NCBI GenBank assembly: GCA_003142495.1
Contig: PLMM01000236.1
Coordinates: 1-6,840 of the forward strand
Direction of reading: 5' to 3'
Length of the DNA: 6,840 nt
DNA from: Gemmatimonadota bacterium
GTDB taxonomy: Bacteria > Gemmatimonadota > Gemmatimonadetes > Gemmatimonadales > Gemmatimonadaceae
Position 1 is the stretch's first letter. Each line of letters opens with the position of its first letter. Below the pieces are notes generated by a model. It saw nothing but the letters and a program-made list of their open reading frames with translations, did not search any database and had not been told where the DNA came from. Positions 1 to 5,434 of the stretch are shown here, in pieces. The position numbers and the translations under genes are program-made.

Positions 1-1094
1 TCGCGCGCCACCCTCCCCTCGCGCACGAGCTGCGTCACGACCGCCAGTGCGCATCCGCCCTCCGGAGCCGCGTCGACACCCGTGGCGCGCGAGAGCTGGA
101 GCGTCGCCGCGCGAATCGCGCTCTCGCTCACCGCGAACGCGTCGCCGCCGCTCTCCTTCACCGCGCGCAAGATCAGCCGGTCGCCCAGCGGCCCCGGCAC
201 GCGCAGCCCGCTCGCATGCGTCGTCGGATTCTCCCACGGCGTGGCGTGATCCGCGCCGGCGTCGAACGCGCGCACGACCGGCGCGCAGCCATCCGCCTGC
301 GCCACGATCATCTTCGGCATCGCGATGCTCTTCGGCAGCCACCCTCCGTCGCGCATCTCGGCGAATGCCTTCCACATTCCGATCAGCCCCGTGCCGCCGC
401 CCGTCGGATAGATGACGTGCGTGGGGAGTCGCCACCCCAACTGCTCGGCGAGCTCGTAGCCCATCGTCTTCTTCCCCTCGATGCGATACGGCTCGCGCAG
501 CGTCGACACATCGAAGTAGCCGCTCGACGCCGCGAACGCGCGCGCCTGCTTCCCCGCGTCGCCGATGTGTCCGTCGACGAGGATCAGCTCTGCGCCGAAT
601 ACGCGGATCGTCTCGAGAATCGGTGACGGCGTGCTCGCGGGCGCGTACACGCGCACGGGAAGCCCCGCCGCCGCGCCGTATGCCGCGAGCGCCGCGCCGG
701 CGTTCCCCGCGGTGGGCGTGACGAAGCCCGGAACACCGAGCGCGCGGGCGCGCGTGACGGCGGCGCTCATGCCGCGCGCCTTGAACGATGATGTCGGATT
801 CAGTCCCTCATCCTTGATCCACAGGCGCGCGACGCCAGCTGCGCGCGCAAGCGCTGGCGAGTCGTGCATCGGCGTGAGTCCTTCGCCGAGGGACACGGGA
901 GCTTCACCGTCGAGCAGAGGAAGCACGGGGGCGTAGCGCCACATGTCCCAGCGTGCGGTGAGTGCAGCGCGCGAGGGGAAGGCGGAGTCGAAGCGAACGA
1001 GAAAGGGCTGTCCGCATTTGGAGCAGACAGTGGCAAGCGCATCGCCCGGCGCATGTACGTCACAGGCCGAGCATTCGAGGTGCCAGGTAGTCAA
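1..1094 (-). CDS. thrC: Threonine synthase, 3' end beyond the window
   Basis: PLP-dependent enzyme that converts O-phospho-L-homoserine to L-threonine and phosphate, the last step of threonine synthesis in the cytoplasm. About 364 codons are visible and the frame is still open at base 1, so the C-terminus is missing. A zinc-ribbon-like N-terminus has CxxC pairs at residues 8/11 and 24/27. The Schiff-base lysine is K105 in the motif SSFKARG (codon at 780-782), after KDEGLNPT. Further on come a glycine-rich loop TPTAGNAGAAL and the motif PTGGGTGLIGMWKAF, both typical of the fold-type II family. The order zinc ribbon then SFK matches the shorter archaeal/Thermus-like threonine synthases. No ATG lies near the N-terminus. 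TTG at 1092-1094 is chosen because the zinc ribbon starts seven residues later; no convincing Shine-Dalgarno site precedes it. The gene begins 23 bp after the upstream secreted-protein gene and may be co-transcribed with it. A related PLP lyase of the same fold is less likely. Confidence 0.9.
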   Translation of the reverse strand, partial: MTTWHLECSACDVHAPGDALATVCSKCGQPFLVRFDSAFPSRAALTARWDMWRYAPVLPLLDGEAPVSLGEGLTPMHDSPALARAAGVARLWIKDEGLNPTSSFKARGMSAAVTRARALGVPGFVTPTAGNAGAALAAYGAAAGLPVRVYAPASTPSPILETIRVFGAELILVDGHIGDAGKQARAFAASSGYFDVSTLREPYRIEGKKTMGYELAEQLGWRLPTHVIYPTGGGTGLIGMWKAFAEMRDGGWLPKSIAMPKMIVAQADGCAPVVRAFDAGADHATPWENPTTHASGLRVPGPLGDRLILRAVKESGGDAFAVSESAIRAATLQLSRATGVDAAPEGGCALAVVTQLVREGRVAR

Positions 1095-1117
1095 TCGAGT
1101 CTCAGGTGATAGGCGAT

Positions 1118-1927
1118 TTATTTGCCAGGCGAAGAGTCGCCGATGTGTACGCCGCGCATCATCTCGTGGAACTGCTTGTCGAGCGCCACCCCATTGTCGT
1201 CCAGGACGGGACTGTGGCGGCCTCGAGGGAGAACTGTCGATGGAAGAAACGCGGAGGACGCGGCGTAGACAATGATCGTCGCGTTGCGTTTCTGATCGTA
1301 CCAGAACGCGTAGTACCCGTGCAGCGAGAGGTCGTGATAGGACGGAAGATTGAGCCTCGCCGTCGCCCCGGGCATTCCGATGTAGTGCGCCAGCGGCGTT
1401 CCTCCCGGACTAAGGTCGCTGTGCGTCTGCATATGAAACAGACAAACCGTCCGCTCGACGCCATCGATCATGATCTTCTGCATGTCCACGGTCGTATCCG
1501 CCTTCGCGAGCGGGTGAGGATCACCCATCGCTCCCAACCACGATCGCTGATCGTACTCGGCCAGCTTCATCACCGATCGAATCGCGTAATTCTTCCCGCT
1601 CGCAAGTCTGAAGGCGCTATCTCCAACCACGGTGTACACGCCGAACCACGCCTGATAGAGCTCCGACTGCGGATCGGATCGCGCCGCGTACGTGTGCGGC
1701 GGCACCGCCTTTCCATATGCGTAGTGATTGACGCCGCGCAAGCCAAGCGGTTGCCAGATCGTGTCCATCACCTGTTGCGCGACCGTCCACGTGGCCGGCA
1801 TTACCGAGAACTGCACGTGCACGCGGTGCTCGAGCGAGGCGCCGTCCTCGCTCGATGTCGCCTGCGCGAGCACGGCCGGTGATGCAACGCAGAAAGTGAA
1901 CGCGAGCGAAAGAGCTAGCGACTTCAT
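1118..1927 (-). CDS. Secreted protein of unknown function (269 aa)
   Basis: I do not recognise a family. The N-terminus is a clear Sec signal peptide: MKS, then a hydrophobic stretch to about residue 21, with likely cleavage after AVLA and before QATSSED. The mature part, about 248 residues, looks globular and soluble, with no further membrane segment. It is rich in Tyr, His and Trp (for example NHYAYGKAVPPHTY, HGYYAFWYDQ) and contains one mature-region cysteine (in TVCLFHMQTH). This suggests a periplasmic or exported protein; no catalytic motif could be identified. ATG at 1925-1927 directly begins the signal peptide. Upstream is a weak GGA about 9 bases away and a possible -10 element. It is divergent from the ArsR-type gene and 23 bp upstream of thrC, although nothing links it to threonine synthesis. 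The opposite-strand frames over it are shadows, since only this frame gives a coherent exported protein. Confidence 0.8.
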   Translation of the reverse strand: MKSLALSLAFTFCVASPAVLAQATSSEDGASLEHRVHVQFSVMPATWTVAQQVMDTIWQPLGLRGVNHYAYGKAVPPHTYAARSDPQSELYQAWFGVYTVVGDSAFRLASGKNYAIRSVMKLAEYDQRSWLGAMGDPHPLAKADTTVDMQKIMIDGVERTVCLFHMQTHSDLSPGGTPLAHYIGMPGATARLNLPSYHDLSLHGYYAFWYDQKRNATIIVYAASSAFLPSTVLPRGRHSPVLDDNGVALDKQFHEMMRGVHIGDSSPGK

Positions 1928-1980
1928 TTTTCGTCCATGAGAGGGGCCCGATGAAGCTACGCAAACGCCCGGGAATTCGC

Positions 1981-2008
1981 ATCATAGGCGGCCGGCGCGC
2001 CGTCGGAA
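1981..2008 (-). promoter_or_regulatory. Candidate sigma70-like promoter for the secreted-protein gene
   Basis: On the minus strand TATGAT (1981-1986) matches TATAAT at five of six positions, preceded after 16 bp by TTCCGA (2003-2008), a weak -35. Transcription would start near 1974 and leave a leader of about 47 bases before the ATG at 1927. This is a match to consensus only. The spacer includes a GC-only 10-bp palindrome (1993-2002), which in DNA this GC-rich is not by itself significant. Confidence 0.35.
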
Positions 2009-2019
2009 GCACCAAAGTC

Positions 2020-2048
2020 TTGACTTCGCAGCCTTCGCGCTCAATACT
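2020..2048 (+). promoter_or_regulatory. Promoter for the ArsR/SRPBCC unit, predicted leaderless
   Basis: TTGACT (2020-2025) is a 5/6 match to the -35 consensus. After exactly 17 bp comes AATACT (2043-2048), a 4/6 match to the -10 element. The expected transcription start, about seven bases beyond the -10, falls at 2054-2056, essentially on the ATG at 2056. No Shine-Dalgarno sequence precedes that ATG, in keeping with leaderless initiation. Positions are seen in the sequence; promoter activity and the start site are inferred. Confidence 0.5.
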
Positions 2049-2063
2049 AAACCACATGGTTTA
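2048..2063. promoter_or_regulatory. Perfect 16-bp palindrome, candidate operator of the ArsR-type regulator
   Basis: TAAACCA (2048-2054) and TGGTTTA (2057-2063) are exact reverse complements separated by the two bases CA. The site is AT-rich in a GC-rich surround and covers the last base of the -10, the predicted transcription start and the start codon (2056-2058). ArsR-family dimers bind such dyads near their own promoters and often repress themselves, so this is the natural operator candidate. Part of the right arm is coding sequence (M-V-Y), so chance cannot be excluded. Confidence 0.5.
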
Positions 2064-2496
2064 CCGATTGAAATCCCTCGACGACACCTTCTCCGCCCTC
2101 GCCGACCCCACGCGGCGCGACATCCTCTCGCGCCTCGCCACCGGCGAGCGCACGATCGGCGAGCTCGCCTCGCGCTTCACCATGTCGCTCCCCGCCGTGT
2201 CCAAACACGTGCGCGTGCTGCAGCGCGCTGGGCTCGCGACGGTCGAGAAGGAGGGTCGTGTACGGCGCGCGACGCTCAACGCCGCGCCGATGCGCAACGC
2301 GCTCGAGTGGATTGCACACTACCGGAAGTTCTGGGAGACAGAACTCGATCTCCTGGCCGCCTATCTCGAAAACCCTTCACTGCCCGATGCCCCATGGCCA
2401 ACAACACCGAAGCCCCGCCAACCCTCGAAATCCGCCGCACGATCCGCGCGCCGCGGCAGCGCGTCTACGACGCGTGGACGAAAGCGGAAGAGCTGA
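2056..2496 (+). CDS. ArsR-family winged-helix transcriptional regulator
   Basis: DNA-binding repressor of the ArsR/SmtB fold, in the branch usually paired with SRPBCC genes. Residues 8-30 (LDDTFSALADPTRRDILSRL and following) are the characteristic N-terminal helices. IGELASRF leads to the recognition helix SLPAVSKHVRVLQRAGL (44-60), then a wing around EKEGRVRRATLN (64-75) and a C-terminal helix to about residue 105 (EWIAHYRKFWETELDLLAAYLE). There is no cysteine, so a classical Cys metal-sensing site is absent. ATG at 2056 is chosen over the in-frame ATG at 1951 because the family fold starts just after it and the promoter lies between the two. Homologues of this type usually end near residue 105-115. 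Here the frame continues about 34 residues as a Pro/Ser/Arg/Lys-rich tail ending GRKRKS, which is encoded by the next gene's 5' end read in another frame. The tail may be real or simply read-through. Confidence 0.9.
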   Translation: MVYRLKSLDDTFSALADPTRRDILSRLATGERTIGELASRFTMSLPAVSKHVRVLQRAGLATVEKEGRVRRATLNAAPMRNALEWIAHYRKFWETELDLLAAYLENPSLPDAPWPTTPKPRQPSKSAARSARRGSASTTRGRKRKS

Positions 2497-2849
2497 AGCA
2501 GTGGCACGCCCCCGGCCCGCTCACGGTGTCGCTGGTCGAGATGGACGTGAGACCCGGTGGAAAATACCGGATTCACATGCGCTCACCGGACGGCAAAGAT
2601 CACAAGGTCTCCGGCGAGTATCGCGTGGTCGATCCGCCGAAGAAGGTGGTCTACAGCTGGGGGTGGGATGGTGATCACCCGGTGAAGGACAGCACCGTCA
2701 CCATCGAGTTCTTCGAGCGTGGCGATGCGACGGAGGTCGTGCTCACGCACTCCGGCATCTCGCACGATGGCGAGCGCAAGGGACACACGGAAGGCTGGAC
2801 GGCGATCCTCGACAAGTTCGAAGCGCTTTACTCGAAGGGTGCCGCATGA
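2394..2849 (+). CDS. SRPBCC / AHSA1-type (START-like) domain protein
   Basis: A 151-residue single-domain protein of the Bet v1-like/START fold (Activator of Hsp90 ATPase homologue 1-like family), probably cytoplasmic and probably binding a hydrophobic ligand. Family signatures in order: the first strand IRRTIRAPRQRVYDAWT (13-29), ELKQWHAPGPLTV (33-45), a GGKYRIHMRSPDG hairpin (55-67), VSGEYRVVDPPKKVVYSWGW (72-91), a strand ending EVVLTHSGI, and the C-terminal helix HTEGWTAILDKFEALY (131-146). ATG at 2394 is the only start that gives the usual N-terminus. It lies inside the ArsR frame, giving a 103-base same-strand overlap, and no Shine-Dalgarno site is visible, so translation may depend on coupling to the regulator. 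ArsR plus SRPBCC is a very common two-gene unit, and the regulator presumably controls both genes. The ligand is unknown. Confidence 0.9.
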   Translation: MANNTEAPPTLEIRRTIRAPRQRVYDAWTKAEELKQWHAPGPLTVSLVEMDVRPGGKYRIHMRSPDGKDHKVSGEYRVVDPPKKVVYSWGWDGDHPVKDSTVTIEFFERGDATEVVLTHSGISHDGERKGHTEGWTAILDKFEALYSKGAA

Positions 2850-3088
2850 AGGCCAAGGATATCTTCGCCGAGTCGCTCGCGCGCATTCAGCGTCACTCAC
2901 GCTGGCGCTGCTCCTGCGCGCGCAATCGCCTGCCCGCCACTCGCGCCGCCCACACCACAAGGATGGCCGCGACCACGAATGCGATCGACCACGCATACCC
3001 TTCCCACCAAGGCATGTTCGGCGTACCCTGGCCCAGGGAAATCTCGGTGTGCGCTCGCCGAGCCACCTTCGCCAGCCACGCGGAGTAG
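2846..3088 (+). pseudogene. Short ATGA-coupled reading frame, likely gene remnant or spurious
   Basis: The SRPBCC stop TGA (2847-2849) overlaps an ATG at 2846 as ATGA, a classic coupled start. The first 14 or so residues (MKAKDIFAESLARI) look like a normal protein N-terminus. After about codon 16 the translation becomes Arg/Cys/Ser/Thr-rich and lacks any recognisable fold, and from 2893 it is antisense to a well-supported membrane-protein gene. The simplest reading is that a third gene of the ArsR/SRPBCC unit was cut off here and only its first few dozen bases survive. It could also be chance. The full 80-residue product is not favoured. Confidence 0.3.
2888..2904. terminator. Small hairpin between convergent genes, possible terminator
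   Basis: CAGCGT (2888-2893) and ACGCTG (2899-2904) form a perfect 6-bp stem with a 5-base loop CACTC. It sits at the meeting point of the plus-strand SRPBCC unit and the minus-strand membrane-protein gene, and overlaps the latter's TGA stop (2893-2895). No T-tract follows on either strand, so it is not a canonical intrinsic terminator. Confidence 0.25.
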
Positions 3089-3174
3089 ATCGCGCCACCG
3101 AGGAGGAGCGGCGGCAGGATGTACATCTTCCGCACCGACTCCTTCGTCAGCCCCGCATCGTATGTGTAGGCCAT
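2893..3174 (-). CDS. Small two-helix membrane protein, paralogue B (93 aa)
   Basis: Unrecognised family. The protein starts MAYTYDAGLTKESVRKMY, followed by a hydrophobic helix at about residues 19-38 (LPPLLLGGAIYSAWL), a polar connector with HTEISLGQ and then MPWWEG (54-59), a second hydrophobic helix at about 60-78 (SIAFVVAAILVVWAA), and a strongly basic, Gln-rich tail (RRLRAQEQRQRE). By the positive-inside rule both ends should be cytoplasmic, with the connector outside. By my hand alignment it is identical to the gene upstream (3229-3513) at about 47 of 93 positions without a gap. ATG at 3172-3174 has a good Shine-Dalgarno match, GAGGG, about five bases upstream. It follows its paralogue in the same direction after 54 bp and converges on the ArsR/SRPBCC unit. 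No catalytic residues are evident. The conserved N-terminal block may be a docking or regulatory segment. Confidence 0.8.
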   Translation of the reverse strand: MAYTYDAGLTKESVRKMYILPPLLLGGAIYSAWLAKVARRAHTEISLGQGTPNMPWWEGYAWSIAFVVAAILVVWAARVAGRRLRAQEQRQRE

Positions 3175-3191
3175 GCTGCCCTCAAGAGCGA

Positions 3192-3234
3192 CTGTAGACG
3201 GGTAAGTCGACGGTGCCGCGGCACACGTCTACAG
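3192..3234. repeat. Nested inverted repeat between the two paralogous genes
   Basis: Perfect 9-bp arms CTGTAGACG (3192-3200) and CGTCTACAG (3226-3234) flank 25 bases that contain a perfect 12-bp palindrome GTGCCGCGGCAC (3213-3224). The distal arm overlaps the TAG stop of the upstream paralogue (3229-3231), and the proximal end is about 17 bases from the start of the downstream one. There is no T-tract. It could be an RNA stem controlling termination or translation of the second gene, a processing site, or a protein-binding dyad. Confidence 0.6.
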
Positions 3235-3513
3235 GCCCGAGTAGTCCCGCTCCTGCTTCTGCAGCTGTCGCCATCTCGTGCGCGCAGCCCGGAGTGCGAC
3301 GCCCGCGGCGAAGAGAAAGGCGAGCGACCAGAGAAATCCCTCCCACCATGGCCAGTTCATCTTTCGCTGCCCGATCGCAATCGCCGTGTGCGTTCGGAGC
3401 GCGTGCCAGCCCAGCCATGCGGCGAACATCGCGACGATGATGAGAATCGGCGGAAGGTTGTAGAGCTTCCGCACCGATTCCCGTGTCAGCTCTGCACTGT
3501 ACTTGTAGGCCAT
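3229..3513 (-). CDS. Small two-helix membrane protein, paralogue A (94 aa)
   Basis: Tandem homologue of the gene at 2893-3174 with the same architecture. It has the N-terminal block MAYKYSAELTRESVRKLYNLPP, a hydrophobic helix at about residues 19-38, a connector with HTAIAIGQ and the conserved WPWWEG (54-59), a second helix at about 60-78, and a basic tail (RTRWRQLQKQERDYSGL). The conserved positions cluster in the first 22 residues, in the HT...GQ segment and in PWWEG, so those parts are probably functional. The helices themselves keep only their hydrophobic character. ATG at 3511-3513 is preceded by a G6 run acting as the Shine-Dalgarno site and by a good promoter match. It is the first gene of the pair. 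Family and function are not recognised. Confidence 0.82.
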   Translation of the reverse strand: MAYKYSAELTRESVRKLYNLPPILIIVAMFAAWLGWHALRTHTAIAIGQRKMNWPWWEGFLWSLAFLFAAGVALRAARTRWRQLQKQERDYSGL

Positions 3514-3541
3514 GCTACCCCCCAGGCATTACGACGCACAG

Positions 3542-3570
3542 ACGATAGCACAGCCAGCGCGATAGTTCAA
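3542..3570 (-). promoter_or_regulatory. Candidate sigma70-like promoter for the paralogous membrane-protein pair
   Basis: On the minus strand TTGAAC (3565-3570) and TATCGT (3542-3547) are 17 bp apart, each matching consensus at four of six positions. The predicted start near 3535 gives a leader of about 20 bases that contains the G-rich ribosome site. CGATAG occurs twice here on the plus strand (3543-3548 and 3560-3565). No equally good promoter is visible in front of the second paralogue. Confidence 0.4.
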
Positions 3571-3596
3571 CATCGCGCCGGCCGGCTAGCCCGCGC

Positions 3597-3857
3597 TCAG
3601 GTCGTCGAGCGCGTGACCGTCGCGATACCGCAGTGCGCCCACACTATGTGGAGGACGCCCGTTTTTCCAGAGGTGGTGATCGTTGCGGCGATCTCACCGG
3701 TCTGAATTGGCTCGGTGCCCGACTGCGCGCACGACGGGTTGTACACGAGTGGCGTGACGGTCGCGATGGTGAAGGTATCCGACGCCGTTCCGTCAGTGTA
3801 CGAGACACCACCACCCACCGTCACGTTGGGCAATGGGACACCCTTTCGCGGTCCCAA
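3597..3857 (-). CDS. C-terminal-like segment of a secreted protein; short gene or remnant
   Basis: An open frame of 86 codons from a TTG at 3855-3857, whose product looks like an extracellular beta-domain rather than a random shadow. It is rich in Thr, Gly, Val and Ser with alternating hydrophobic residues (LPNVTVGGGVSYTDGTAS, FTIATVTPLVY), and has two cysteines (YNPSC, WAHCG) placed to form a disulfide near the end. There is no signal peptide, no ATG and no Shine-Dalgarno site. The frame continues upstream only into nonsense overlapping the 3' end of the barrel gene (stop 3878-3880). It therefore resembles the tail of a larger secreted protein whose 5' part was lost, or a short downstream operon gene with a non-ATG start. 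The start is a guess. Confidence 0.4.
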   Translation of the reverse strand: MGPRKGVPLPNVTVGGGVSYTDGTASDTFTIATVTPLVYNPSCAQSGTEPIQTGEIAATITTSGKTGVLHIVWAHCGIATVTRSTT

Positions 3858-3877
3858 GGAATTTTTTGCGACCGCAG

Positions 3878-5434
3878 TTAGTACACGATCGCCAATCCCA
3901 GCGACTCCACGCGCTGGTACACGAAGAGCGGCGGCGGATTGCCGTTGTTGAAGCTGAAGGAGAGCCCCGCATGCTCGGTGAATTTGTACGTCGCCGAGAG
4001 GGTGCCGTAGTCGAAATTCGATGTCGATGCGGACGAGGGAACATCGTTCAGCTTGTAGTGCTGCCAATCTGCGGAGACGTCGAAGCCCGCGCAGCCGATG
4101 ACCTTGCACAGGCGAGACGGATTTTTTGGCGCGCGCCACCTCGCGACGAGGTTCGCGCCCCCCTTCCAGCGCGACGGATCGTTCGACTCCGGGCGCGACA
4201 CCGACCGCCCCTTCACGGTCCACCCCTGCTCGAGCCCGATGTCGGGCCACAGCTGAATCGTTCCGCCGAGCGGAATCGCGTGCGCCGAGAGTGGGCCGAG
4301 CCCGGGGCGGATCACGATGTCGAGCGGGATGAAGTTTATTACCGTCCCCTTCTTGTCCGACTCGGCTCGCGGCGTGATGAACGCTGCAATCGTGTTCAGA
4401 AAGTGTGTTCTCGAATCCCAGATGAAGAGCCCCGTGAACTGCAGCCCCGGATCGATGTACCCCTTGGTGCTCGCATCCGTCGACACGAGCAGATCGAGAT
4501 ACGGCGAGAGTGAGGTGTAGCGAATGAAGCCGTTGTCGCCGAAGTGCGTGCTCTGCAGCGCGAAGGGTGCGTCTCGCACCATCACCTGCAGCGTCGCCGT
4601 GGATGTGGTGGTCGTCTTCGAGTAGCCGCCCTGAATGCTGAGCGAGTAGAGCGACTGATCCTTCTGCGTCAGACCCACGGGATCCTTGTTCGCGTAGGTA
4701 ACCGCCGTGATCGCAACGGCCGGCGTCGGCGCATTGCCGCTCCCCGCATCCACGAATCTCGCGGTGACCTTCTCGCCGTCGTGCACGTTGACCGCGGGAT
4801 CGAGGTTGCAGATGTACGCGAGCGCGTTCGGATTGTAGCAGAGCGACTGGCCCGCGCGCGTGTTGTTCTGCGCAGGGATCGGCAACCTCCGGCCGCCGAT
4901 CGAGAGCTCGATGCTCGCGCTCGAGTCATTCGTTGCATCGATGTCGTAGTCGACCTCGATCTTGTAAAGCGGCGACTTCCCAAGCGGTTGCACGCGGGCG
5001 CCCACAGTAGCCACGGGCAGATAGACGTTCGCGCCAACGAACGCCGGCTTGCCATCCTTGAGCACCGGTATGCTGTCGAGCACGAGCACGTACGAGTGTG
5101 AGTCGATGAGCGATGGCGCCCCATCGGCGAGCGCGAGGCAGACTCGCTCCTCTCGCCGGCTTGCGGTGCCGCACCCCGCGTCAGTGACATCGCTGAGCTG
5201 CTTCAGCGGCAACAGCGCATTGCCGGCGCGATCGAGCAGCGCGAAGCGCGCCGCATTCAGCGGATCACCGCTTCTCAACGGCAGCTTGAGTAGCACGATG
5301 AGCGCACGCCGGTCGGCTCGTCGCACGACGCGAAAATCTCCCGTGGACTGCGCCCGGGCGGAGATCGCGCACGCGAGAAGCGCCGCGATCGCGACGGGCA
5401 CGGCGATTCGATGCCGGCTGCCGAACGACATCAT
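3878..5434 (-). CDS. Secreted, probably outer-membrane beta-barrel protein (518 aa)
   Basis: Family not recognised. A signal peptide occupies residues 1-28 (MMSFGSRHRIAVPVAIAAL to SARA, cleavage before QS). Residues 30-150 resemble a beta-rich periplasmic domain. From about residue 155 to the end, many short amphipathic strands alternate polar and hydrophobic residues (for example YKIEVDYDIDA, TLQVMVRDA, GTLSATYKF, LSFSFNN). The chain ends in LGLAIVY, with a C-terminal aromatic residue as in many outer-membrane barrels. The mature protein has six cysteines in three close pairs (88/99, 199/209, 443/448), consistent with local disulfides in an oxidising compartment. ATG at 5432-5434 overlaps the upstream gene's TGA as ATGA, so translation is probably coupled; the next codon is also ATG. 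Role, substrate and partners cannot be named. An operon with a lipoprotein supports an envelope function. It could instead be a soluble secreted beta-protein. Confidence 0.78.
   Translation of the reverse strand: MMSFGSRHRIAVPVAIAALLACAISARAQSTGDFRVVRRADRRALIVLLKLPLRSGDPLNAARFALLDRAGNALLPLKQLSDVTDAGCGTASRREERVCLALADGAPSLIDSHSYVLVLDSIPVLKDGKPAFVGANVYLPVATVGARVQPLGKSPLYKIEVDYDIDATNDSSASIELSIGGRRLPIPAQNNTRAGQSLCYNPNALAYICNLDPAVNVHDGEKVTARFVDAGSGNAPTPAVAITAVTYANKDPVGLTQKDQSLYSLSIQGGYSKTTTTSTATLQVMVRDAPFALQSTHFGDNGFIRYTSLSPYLDLLVSTDASTKGYIDPGLQFTGLFIWDSRTHFLNTIAAFITPRAESDKKGTVINFIPLDIVIRPGLGPLSAHAIPLGGTIQLWPDIGLEQGWTVKGRSVSRPESNDPSRWKGGANLVARWRAPKNPSRLCKVIGCAGFDVSADWQHYKLNDVPSSASTSNFDYGTLSATYKFTEHAGLSFSFNNGNPPPLFVYQRVESLGLAIVY

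Noticed and set aside
47..1275. Several plus-strand open frames opposite thrC
   Set aside because: Their products are Arg/Pro/Ser-rich shadow sequences, while the minus frame encodes a clear threonine synthase.
1106..1882. A 258-codon plus-strand open frame
   Set aside because: It is antisense to the 269-residue protein with a clean signal peptide, and its Arg/His-rich translation has no recognisable fold.
1993..2002. GC-only 10-bp palindrome in the divergent promoter region
   Set aside because: Short self-complementary GC stretches are expected by chance at this base composition.
1951..2055. Upstream in-frame ATG extending the ArsR-type regulator by 35 residues
   Set aside because: The extension is not part of the family fold and would cover the TTGACT/AATACT promoter.
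2719..3705. A long plus-strand open frame of 328 codons
   Set aside because: It is out of frame with the SRPBCC gene and antisense to both membrane-protein genes; its composition is His/Arg/Pro-rich shadow sequence.
3861..3866. T6 run on the plus strand considered as an intrinsic terminator
   Set aside because: No stem precedes it and no plus-strand gene ends there; on the minus strand it is an A-run.
3833..5101. Plus-strand open frames within the barrel-protein region
   Set aside because: They are Arg-rich shadows of the 518-residue minus-strand gene, which has a signal peptide and a coupled start.
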